Of a stretch of DNA of 40,531 nt, positions 34,325-40,531 are shown piece by piece. The notes below the pieces were generated by a model that had not been told where the DNA came from, did not search any database, and saw only the letters and a program-made list of their open reading frames with translations. The translations under genes were made by a program, and so were the position numbers. This DNA is from Corynebacterium sp. (lineage in GTDB: Bacteria > Actinomycetota > Actinomycetes > Mycobacteriales > Mycobacteriaceae). The first letter of the stretch is position 1, and each line of letters starts with the position of its first letter. The stretch spans positions 1 to 40,531 of the forward strand of contig NZ_JALAGY010000070.1 in the NCBI RefSeq assembly GCF_022712195.1, read 5' to 3'.

Positions 34325-35839
34325 CTACCGCCGTGTCACCGACACCAGCAGCAGCTCGGCCCGCACCACCGGATCGTCCAGGTCCACCTCGCAGACCGCG
34401 GCGATGCGGTCCAGGCGTGCACGCACCGTGTGCCGGTGCACCCCCAGCGTGTCGGCGGTGGTCGCCACCCGGCATCCGCTGCGCAGCCAGGTCACCAGCG
34501 TGGCCTGCAGTTCGTCACCGGTGGAGGCCAGGCGGTCCACTGTCTCCGCGGCGCGCCGGTCCAGGGCGGACCGTACCTCGGGCTGCTCCAGCCAGTCCGT
34601 CCCCGCCTCGTACGGGCCCACGTGCCGGCCCGGTGTCAACGCCCGCGCCGCCGTCTCGAGACGCCGCACCCGCGCGGTGGTCACCCCGTCCCATGCCACC
34701 GGCTCCCCCACGGCGATCCGCACCCGGGCGGCGGCGTCGCCGAACTCCTCCGCGACCGCCGTGACGGTGCGTGAGCCCCGGAACAGGAACAGTGCACCCG
34801 CGGCGTCCGCACCCTCCCCGGGAAGGTCGGTGACGAAGAGGTGGCCCCCGGCACGGGCCGCCGAGTGGTCCGCGGCCGTGACCGCACGGTCCAGGTCGGT
34901 CCGACGGTCCGCGGCGACGACCACCGGGCGTACGTGCCCATCGCCGTCGGCGGCCTCGTCGAGCACCCGGCCCATCGACTTGTCGCCGCCGTCGAGTCCG
35001 AGCAGGAGCTGCAGTGCCAGGGAGTTCAGCCCGGTGCGGCTGCGACGCAGGTAGGCGGGGCGCTGCAGCAGGATGTCCGCCAGGCCGGCCGCGTGTTTGA
35101 CCACGGACCGGTCGTGCGGGCTGAACGGGTGGTCGGCGACGACGGTGACCAGGTGGAACCTGTCGCCCTGCGGGGTCATGCGCTGGGTGAGCCGCCACCG
35201 GCCGTCGGTGTGGTCGGCGCCGCTGGCCCGCTGCCGTCGCGCCACGGCGACGGCGGAGCGGCCCGTCCGGTCGTGGTGCCCGTGCACCCGGCCGTCGCTG
35301 TCGGTCACGGCCACGGCGGCGTCAAGCTGGCGTGCGGTGGTGGTGATGAGGTCGTCCAGGCCACCGCGGACGGCGGCGGCGCTGAGCTTCTCCTGGGCGA
35401 GGACGAGGCCCTCCTGCTCCCGGCGGCCGCGCCGGGCGCGCTCCTCGGTCACGGTGTTGAGGATCGAGATGAACGCCGTGTGGCGGGGCACCTCGAACAC
35501 GGCGATGCCGTGGCCGCGCGCAGCCCTCACCAGCGTGTCCGGGACGGCGGGGAAGAACAGGCCTGTCCCGACGCCGACCGCCGTCACCCCGGCCTCGGCG
35601 AGCCGGTCGACGTAGGCGGGGAAGGGGTCCTGTCCGTCGGCTCCGTCGGCGTGCTCCCGGCTCAGGGCCACCCCCACGGTCAGGACGACCGCGCGTGGCT
35701 GCAGGAACTCCCGTGGGTCGGTGAGCTCGGTCGGCTGGATCACGGAGAAGCCGGCCTCCGGGTCCGCCGGGGCCGCCAGCTGCCGCAGGTCCAGGGCGCG
35801 CTGGGCACGCAGCCACCGCAGGGGGATGTCGTCGGTCAT
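34325..35839 (-). CDS. PucR-family regulator, GabR-like
   Basis: Transcription factor of 504 residues. N-terminal PucR domain (about 10-130, with AGVTAVGVGTGLFFPAVPDTL), a middle GGDEF-like region (about 290-400) and a C-terminal helix-turn-helix of the PucR type (LVTWLRSGCRVATTADTLG, then VHRHTVRARLDRIAAV, residues about 445-485). ATG 35839 begins the conserved part; upstream in-frame codons are within the promoter. PucR-type GabR of Corynebacterium glutamicum is known to activate gabTDP, and this gene is divergent from gabT with two ACTGT(A/C)CAT direct repeats between them, so activation of gabT-gabD in response to GABA or succinate semialdehyde is likely. Confidence 0.88.
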   Translation of the reverse strand: MTDDIPLRWLRAQRALDLRQLAAPADPEAGFSVIQPTELTDPREFLQPRAVVLTVGVALSREHADGADGQDPFPAYVDRLAEAGVTAVGVGTGLFFPAVPDTLVRAARGHGIAVFEVPRHTAFISILNTVTEERARRGRREQEGLVLAQEKLSAAAVRGGLDDLITTTARQLDAAVAVTDSDGRVHGHHDRTGRSAVAVARRQRASGADHTDGRWRLTQRMTPQGDRFHLVTVVADHPFSPHDRSVVKHAAGLADILLQRPAYLRRSRTGLNSLALQLLLGLDGGDKSMGRVLDEAADGDGHVRPVVVAADRRTDLDRAVTAADHSAARAGGHLFVTDLPGEGADAAGALFLFRGSRTVTAVAEEFGDAAARVRIAVGEPVAWDGVTTARVRRLETAARALTPGRHVGPYEAGTDWLEQPEVRSALDRRAAETVDRLASTGDELQATLVTWLRSGCRVATTADTLGVHRHTVRARLDRIAAVCEVDLDDPVVRAELLLVSVTRR

Positions 35840-35845
35840 GGCCCA

Positions 35846-35885
35846 ACTGTACATAGAGGCGTCCGAGTTTCGCCGTACTGTCCAT
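35846..35885 (+). promoter_or_regulatory. Direct repeats ACTGT(A/C)CAT in the PucR/gabT promoter region
   Basis: ACTGTACAT (35846-35854) and ACTGTCCAT (35877-35885) are 31 bases apart, about three helical turns, and lie just upstream of a possible -10 (TAATGG, 35911-35916) for gabT. Direct repeats placed near -40 to -70 suit an activator that binds as a tandem dimer. Assignment to the PucR protein is inference. Confidence 0.5.
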
Positions 35886-35969
35886 GTCGCCGAGGCCACG
35901 TCCCGCCGCATAATGGCACCCACGCACACCAGACGAGATCCGCCGAGAAGGACACGAAGGAGCCACCCG

Positions 35970-37301
35970 ATGAAGGACCTCACCTACCGCCTCCCGCAGG
36001 AGCGCACCACCGTCACCTCCGGACCCGGGCCACGCAGCGCGGCCCTGGCCGCACGACGGGACGCCGTCGTCCCCCGTGCGGTGACCCCGAACCTGCCCCA
36101 CTACATCGTCGACGCCGACGGCGGCGTCCTGGTCGACGCCGACGGGAACTCCTTCGTCGACTTCGCCTCCGGCATCGCCGTCACCACCGTCGGTGCGTCG
36201 AACCAGGCGGTGGTCGACGCGGTCAGCGACGCGGCCTCGCACTTCACCCACACCTGCTTCATGATCTCGCCGTACGAGTCCTACATCCGCGTCGCCGAGA
36301 AACTCGCCGAGATCACCCCGGGCGACCACGACAAGCGCACCGTGCTGTTCAACTCCGGCTCCGAGGCCGTGGAGAACGCCGTGAAGATCGCCCGCAGCCA
36401 CACCGGACGCAACGGAGTCGCCGTCTTCGACCGCGCCTACCACGGCCGTACCAACCTGACCATGGCCATGACCGCGAAGAACATGCCCTACAAGTCCGGT
36501 TTCGGCCCCTTCGCCTCCGAGGTCTACCGCGCACCGGTGTCCTACCCGCTGCGCGACGGACTGACCGGCCCCGAGGCCGCCGAGCGCGCGATCACCACCC
36601 TCGAGCAGCAGGTCGGGGCATCCAACCTGGCCTGCGTGGTCATCGAGCCGATCCAGGGCGAAGGCGGGTTCATCGAGCCTGCCGAGGGCTTCCTCCCCGC
36701 CGTCGCCGACTGGTGCCGCGACAACGGCGTCGTCTTCGTCGCCGACGAGATCCAGGCCGGCATGTGCCGCACCGGCGACTGGTTCGCCTCCGACCACGAG
36801 AACGTGGTCCCCGACCTGGTCACCATCGCCAAGGGCGTGGCCGGCGGCATGCCGCTGTCCGCCGTCGTCGGACGTGCCGAGATCATGGACGCCCCGCACC
36901 CCGGCGGCCTGGGCGGCACCTACGGCGGCAACCCCGTGGCCTGTGCCGCGGCACTCGCCGCCGTCGACCAGATGGAGTCCCTCGACCTCAACGGCCGTGC
37001 CCGCGAGATCGAGGCCGTCGTCCGCGAGGTCCTCGAACCCCTCGTCGGCACGGACACCGGCCTCGCCGAGGTCCGGGGACGCGGCGCCATGATCGCCCTC
37101 GAGTTCACCGACACCGACGGCCGCCCCGACGCCGCGACCACGAAGGCCGTCGCCGACGCCTGCAAGGCACAGGGCGTGCTCATCCTCACCTGCGGCATGG
37201 ACGGCAACGTCGTCCGCCTGCTCCCGCCGCTGGTGATCCCCGAGAACCTGCTCCGGGACGGCCTCGGCGTGCTCGCCGACGCGATCCGCGCACACAAGTA
37301 G
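35970..37301 (+). CDS. gabT: 4-aminobutyrate aminotransferase
   Basis: PLP enzyme that moves the amino group of GABA to 2-oxoglutarate, giving succinate semialdehyde and glutamate. The 443-residue protein is a class III aminotransferase: PLP phosphate site NSGSEAVENAVKIAR near 129, FDRAYHGRTNLTMAMT, IEPIQGEGGF near 228, VADEIQAGMCRTG near 257, and the Schiff-base Lys288 in TIAKGVAGGMPLSAV. AAGGAG is eight bases before the ATG. It is followed after 26 bases by gabD. It would receive GABA from the putrescine route and from the possible guanidinobutyrate route. Confidence 0.93.
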   Translation: MKDLTYRLPQERTTVTSGPGPRSAALAARRDAVVPRAVTPNLPHYIVDADGGVLVDADGNSFVDFASGIAVTTVGASNQAVVDAVSDAASHFTHTCFMISPYESYIRVAEKLAEITPGDHDKRTVLFNSGSEAVENAVKIARSHTGRNGVAVFDRAYHGRTNLTMAMTAKNMPYKSGFGPFASEVYRAPVSYPLRDGLTGPEAAERAITTLEQQVGASNLACVVIEPIQGEGGFIEPAEGFLPAVADWCRDNGVVFVADEIQAGMCRTGDWFASDHENVVPDLVTIAKGVAGGMPLSAVVGRAEIMDAPHPGGLGGTYGGNPVACAAALAAVDQMESLDLNGRAREIEAVVREVLEPLVGTDTGLAEVRGRGAMIALEFTDTDGRPDAATTKAVADACKAQGVLILTCGMDGNVVRLLPPLVIPENLLRDGLGVLADAIRAHK

Positions 37302-37327
37302 ACGAGAACACAGGAGGAACAACCGTC

Positions 37328-38791
37328 ATGACCGACCGCACACTCCCGTCCGACCTGACCGACCTGCTCGCCGCCCAGGTGGGCGAGGTCGACAGCACCT
37401 TCGACGTCGAGGACCCCGCCACCGGCGAGGTGCTCGCGACCGTCCCCGACCGCTCCGCCGACGACGCCCTCGACGCCCTCGGCCGGGCCGTCGAGGCCCA
37501 GAAGATCTGGGAGAACGTCCCGCCCCAGCGCCGGTCCGACGTTCTCACCCGCGTCTTCGGCATCATCAACGACCGCGCCGAGGACTTCGCCATCACCATG
37601 ACCCTGGAGATGGGCAAGCCGCTGGCCGAGGCCCGCGGGGAGGTCACCTACGGCAACAGCTACTTCCGCTGGTTCGCCGGCGAGGCCGTCCGCATCCCCG
37701 GACGCTTCGCCCAGGCGCCTGCCGGCAACGGGCACATCCTGGTGTCCCGGCACGCGGTGGGCCCCGTCCTCGCGATCACCCCGTGGAACTTCCCCCTGGC
37801 GATGGCCACCCGCAAGATCGCCCCGGCCCTGGCCGCCGGCTGCCCGGTCGTGGTGAAGCCGGCCAAGGAGACCCCGTTGACGATGATCCTCGTCGGTGAG
37901 GTCATCCGGCAGGCCCTCGACGAGGTCAGCGACGAGTTCGGGGACCTCTCCGGACTGGTCACCATCGTCCCGTCCACGCACTCCGGGGCGATCTCCGAGG
38001 CGCTCATGGCCGACGACCGCCTGCGCAAGGTCACCTTCACCGGGTCCACCCCGGTCGGCGCGACCCTGGTGCGGCAGTCCGCCGACCAGCTGCTGCGCAC
38101 CTCCATGGAACTCGGCGGCAACGCCCCCTTCGTCGTCGCCGCGGACGCGGACCTGGACCTCGCCCTCAGCGGCGCGATGGCCGCGAAGATGCGCAACGGC
38201 GGGGAGGCCTGCATCGCGGCGAACCGTTTCCTCGTCGACTCGTCCGTCGCCGAGGAGTTCACCCGACGGCTCACCGAGTCGATGTCGCAGGTCACCATGG
38301 GCCACGGACTCGACGAGGGCACCACGCTGGGCCCGATGATCTCCGCGAAGCAGCGTGACGGCATCGCCGCGCTCGTCGACGAGGCCGTCGCCGCCGGCGC
38401 GACGGTCACCACCGGCGGCACCGTGCCGGAGGGGCCGGGGTACTTCTACCCGGCCACCGTCCTGAAGGACGTCCCGCAGGACGCCCGGATCCTGCGGGAG
38501 GAGATCTTCGGCCCCGTCGCGACCGTCACCACCTTCGACTCCCTGGAGGAGGGTGTGGCCATGGCCAACGACACCGAGTTCGGTCTGGCGGCCTACGGGT
38601 TCTCCGAGTCGATGGAGAACGCCCGGTACCTGGCGGCGAACCTCGACGCCGGCATGGTCGGCGTCAACCGGGGTGCGATCTCTGACGCGGCCGCGCCCTT
38701 CGGCGGGGTGAAGCAGTCCGGTTTCGGACGCGAGGGCGGCACCGAGGGCATCGAGGAGTACCTCGAGACGAAGTACATCGCCCTGAGTTAG
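37328..38791 (+). CDS. gabD: Succinate-semialdehyde dehydrogenase
   Basis: Oxidises succinate semialdehyde to succinate with NAD(P)+, the last step of GABA breakdown. The 487-residue protein has VLAITPWNFPLAMATRKIAP, VVKPAKETPLT, catalytic Glu261 in MELGGNAPF and Cys295 in GGEACIAANRF, plus the FGGVKQSGFGREGG C-terminal motif. These are the GabD pattern rather than the Sad/YneI pattern of the other copy in this window. AGGAGG (37312-37317) precedes the ATG by 10 bases. A large hairpin follows the stop. The reading frame is open for a long way upstream of this ATG because of base composition only. Confidence 0.93.
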   Translation: MTDRTLPSDLTDLLAAQVGEVDSTFDVEDPATGEVLATVPDRSADDALDALGRAVEAQKIWENVPPQRRSDVLTRVFGIINDRAEDFAITMTLEMGKPLAEARGEVTYGNSYFRWFAGEAVRIPGRFAQAPAGNGHILVSRHAVGPVLAITPWNFPLAMATRKIAPALAAGCPVVVKPAKETPLTMILVGEVIRQALDEVSDEFGDLSGLVTIVPSTHSGAISEALMADDRLRKVTFTGSTPVGATLVRQSADQLLRTSMELGGNAPFVVAADADLDLALSGAMAAKMRNGGEACIAANRFLVDSSVAEEFTRRLTESMSQVTMGHGLDEGTTLGPMISAKQRDGIAALVDEAVAAGATVTTGGTVPEGPGYFYPATVLKDVPQDARILREEIFGPVATVTTFDSLEEGVAMANDTEFGLAAYGFSESMENARYLAANLDAGMVGVNRGAISDAAAPFGGVKQSGFGREGGTEGIEEYLETKYIALS

Positions 38792-38815
38792 GGGACCCGG
38801 GCTAAGGGCCCCGGC

Positions 38816-38894
38816 GTACCGAATCGAGCATGGCGGACGTGAACTGACCTTGTTCACGTCCGCCATGCTCATTTCGGTACACGCAGAGTTTTTT
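38816..38894 (+). terminator. 65-nt hairpin with downstream T-run after gabD
   Basis: Outer arms GTACCGAA (38816-38823) and TTCGGTAC (38873-38880) and perfect 19-base inner arms (38826-38844 and 38852-38870, beginning GAGCATGG and ending CCATGCTC) are separated by a two-base mismatch and close on a seven-base loop. TTTTTT (38889-38894) follows eight bases later. It likely ends the gabT-gabD transcript. The stem is far longer than a usual intrinsic terminator, and the symmetrical ends resemble a small palindromic element, so both readings stay open. Confidence 0.7.
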
Positions 38895-38973
38895 ATGGAG
38901 GGTATTCCCATCATGCAGGAAGCGTGTTAATAAGTAATACCATCACACCGTCATAACCGAACAAGGAGACACC

Positions 38974-39741
38974 ATGCCCACCCCTCCCATGTCCAAGCGG
39001 CTCTGGGCCGAGTTCCTCGGCACCTTCTGGCTGGTCTTCGGTGGCTGCGGCTCCGCCGTGCTCGCCGCGAAGGTCGTCGCGGACGACACCATCAACATGG
39101 GCATCGGCTTCGTCGGTGTCGCCCTCGCCTTCGGTCTGACGGTGGTCACCGCCGCCTACGCCGTCGGCCACATCTCCGGTGGCCACTTCAACCCGGCGGT
39201 CACGCTGGGCTGCGCGGTCGCGAAACGTGTCGAGTGGTCCGCCGTGGTGCCCTACTGGGTGACCCAGGTCGTCGGCGCCACGGTGGCCGGCGCGGTGCTG
39301 TGGGTCATCGCCGACGGGAAGGACGGCTTCAGCGCGTCGGGGTCCGGTTTCGCCACCAACGGCTACGGTGACCTGTCCCCGGACGGCTACTCCCTGGCCG
39401 CGGTCGCGCTCACGGAGGTCGTGCTGACCGCCGTGTTCCTGTGGGTGATCCTGGGTGTCACCTCGAAGAAGGCCCCGGCCGGGTTCGCGCCGCTGGCCAT
39501 CGGCCTGACCCTCACCCTGATCCACCTGATCTCCATCCCGGTGTCCAACACCTCGGTGAACCCGGCCCGTTCCCTGGGCGTGGCGTGGTTCGCCGGTGGT
39601 GACGCACTGGCACAGGTGTGGCTGTTCATCCTGGCGCCGCTGGTCGGTGCCGCCGTCGCCGGTGTGAGCTACGCCTTCCTCACCGGCGACGAGGACGAGG
39701 CACCCTCCGAGGAGGAGGCCCGCGTCGGCGCCGGGGTCTGA
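38974..39741 (+). CDS. aqpZ: Aquaporin (AqpZ-type MIP channel)
   Basis: Passive water channel in the membrane. The 255-residue protein has six helices and two NPA boxes (residues 73-75 in HFNPAVTLG and 196-198 in SVNPARSLG). The selectivity-filter residues fit water-specific channels: a Phe in helix 2 (LAFGLTVV), His184 in LIHLISIP and Arg199 after the second NPA; the segment [17 protein letters not shown] is nearly that of AqpZ, and the Asp of glycerol facilitators is absent. A charged acidic C-terminal tail ([12 protein letters not shown]) follows helix 6. AAGGAG is well placed. It converges on the ABC permease gene with seven bases between stops. Functional link to the polyamine locus: none seen. 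Confidence 0.9.
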   Translation: MPTPPMSKRLWAEFLGTFWLVFGGCGSAVLAAKVVADDTINMGIGFVGVALAFGLTVVTAAYAVGHISGGHFNPAVTLGCAVAKRVEWSAVVPYWVTQVVGATVAGAVLWVIADGKDGFSASGSGFATNGYGDLSPDGYSLAAVALTEVVLTAVFLWVILGVTSKKAPAGFAPLAIGLTLTLIHLISIPVSNTSVNPARSLGVAWFAGGDALAQVWLFILAPLVGAAVAGVSYAFLTGDEDEAPSEEEARVGAGV

Positions 39742-39748
39742 GCACCGG

Positions 39749-40531
39749 TCAGAGCCGGCGCCGCAGCCAGGCGGAGAACTGGTCGACGAGGACGACCAGG
39801 ACGAGCACCATGATGATGTAGGTGAACATCTCGTTGAACTGGAAGGTCTTGATCGACCGGTTGATCAGCAGGCCGATACCGCCGGCGCCGACGAGGCCCA
39901 GGACCAGTGAACTGCGGACGTTCACGTCGAACCGGTAGAGCAGCAGTCCGGTGATCTGCGGCAGCGACATCGGCACGGTGGCGTGCGTGAGCTGCTGCAG
40001 GCGGGATGCGCCGGCGGTGCGCAGCGCGGTCTGCGGGCCCTGGTCGGTGTCTTCCACGGCCTCGGCCCAGAGTTTTCCCATCACCCCGGTGTTGTGCAGG
40101 ATCAGCGCCATCACCCCGGCGAAGGGGCCGAGGCCCACCGCGGTGACGAGGATCAGCGCGAAGACGATGTCGGGGACGGCGCGCAGGAACGACAGGATGC
40201 TGCGGCACATCTGGTAGATGACCCGGTTGGAGGTCACGGTGCGGGCCGCGCCCATCGCCAGGACCGCCGCGAAGGGGACGGAGAAGGTGGTGCCGAGCAG
40301 GCCGATCCACAGTGTGGTGAGCAGTCCGTCCAGTCCGGGCCGGATCACGGTGTCCCAGTCGAGGTCCGGCGGTACGGCGTCGGCGAAGAAGCTGACGATG
40401 TTCGACCAGCCGGCGGCGAGGCGTTCCAGGTAGAAGTCGGTGCTGTTGATCGCGAGCCAGTGCACGGCGACCAGGACGGTGAGCCCGACGGCCCAGCCGA
40501 CGGTGCGGCGGGTGGTGTCCTGCCGGGGGAC
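39749..40531 (-). CDS. phnE: Phosphonate-type ABC transporter permease (PhnE/PtxC-like), 5' end outside window
   Basis: Inner-membrane subunit of an ABC importer for phosphonates, phosphite or a similar anion. The frame is open to the window edge, and residues encoded before the GTG at 40465 (TVGWAVGLTVLVAVHWLAI) make a first membrane helix, so the start lies outside. The visible 260 residues hold several helices and the binding-protein-dependent permease loop (EAVEDTDQGPQTALRTAGASRLQQLTHATVP), here in PhnE style, then FDVNVRSSLVLGLVGAGGIGLLI. The ATPase and binding protein would be expected upstream on the minus strand, beyond the window. Confidence 0.82.
   Translation of the reverse strand, partial: VPRQDTTRRTVGWAVGLTVLVAVHWLAINSTDFYLERLAAGWSNIVSFFADAVPPDLDWDTVIRPGLDGLLTTLWIGLLGTTFSVPFAAVLAMGAARTVTSNRVIYQMCRSILSFLRAVPDIVFALILVTAVGLGPFAGVMALILHNTGVMGKLWAEAVEDTDQGPQTALRTAGASRLQQLTHATVPMSLPQITGLLLYRFDVNVRSSLVLGLVGAGGIGLLINRSIKTFQFNEMFTYIIMVLVLVVLVDQFSAWLRRRL

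Noticed and set aside
34841..37327. Long open plus-strand frame in front of gabD, running through the PucR and gabT region
   Set aside because: It lies on the opposite strand of PucR and in the wrong frame of gabT, gives Arg/Pro/Gly-rich nonsense, and gabD has its own ATG and ribosome site. It is a high-GC shadow.

Overview
The window is high-GC (hand-counted stretches mostly near 70%), densely packed, mostly single-cistron-to-operon DNA with ATGA/GTGA overlaps, Actinobacteria-type regulators (GntR/UTRA, PucR, TetR) and a fused GlcNAc EIICBA. This suggests a high-GC Corynebacterium or a close relative; the genus cannot be proved from the window. I see no tRNA, rRNA, CRISPR, transposase or integrase. 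There is no gene-free stretch longer than 300 bases.

Layout. (1) 1-9051: a catabolic module for an unidentified carboxylate. It has a TAXI-type TRAP binding lipoprotein and fused TRAP permease, enoyl-CoA hydratase, 3-hydroxyacyl-CoA dehydrogenase, a LysR regulator, a class III CoA-transferase, a hotdog thioesterase and an acyl-CoA dehydrogenase. It reads as a beta-oxidation-like route with CoA transfer for activation and a thioesterase where a thiolase would be expected. (2) 9035-13992: N-acetylglucosamine use, nagE-nagB-nagA, divergent from a GntR/UTRA regulator with two DasR-like operator copies between them. (3) 13997-16828: a TetR regulator with a small co-translated membrane protein, divergent from an SDR oxidoreductase and a PrpF-family isomerase.

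(4) 16867-38791 is a large polyamine/GABA locus. A minus-strand operon of eight genes (putrescine oxidase, universal stress protein, APC permease, agmatine deiminase, amidase, NCS1 permease, YtcJ-like amidohydrolase, Sad-type semialdehyde dehydrogenase) faces a TetR gene. Then comes a roughly 5-kb block with visibly lower GC: ureohydrolase and XRE-cupin regulator on minus, sodium/solute symporter and ThDP-dependent enzyme on plus. It is bounded by a 53-bp direct repeat (49/53 identical). Beyond it lie a PucR regulator, gabT and gabD. Together these genes could turn agmatine into putrescine, 4-aminobutanal, GABA, succinate semialdehyde and succinate. The low-GC block could add a guanidino branch (2-ketoarginine or 4-guanidinobutyrate to GABA plus urea). 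(5) 38792-40531: a remarkable 65-nt hairpin, an AqpZ-type aquaporin and the 3' part of a PhnE-type ABC permease running off the window.

The points most worth following are the direct-repeat-bounded guanidino module, the amidase placed exactly where a carbamoylputrescine amidohydrolase is expected, the thiolase-less CoA pathway, and the long hairpin after gabD.
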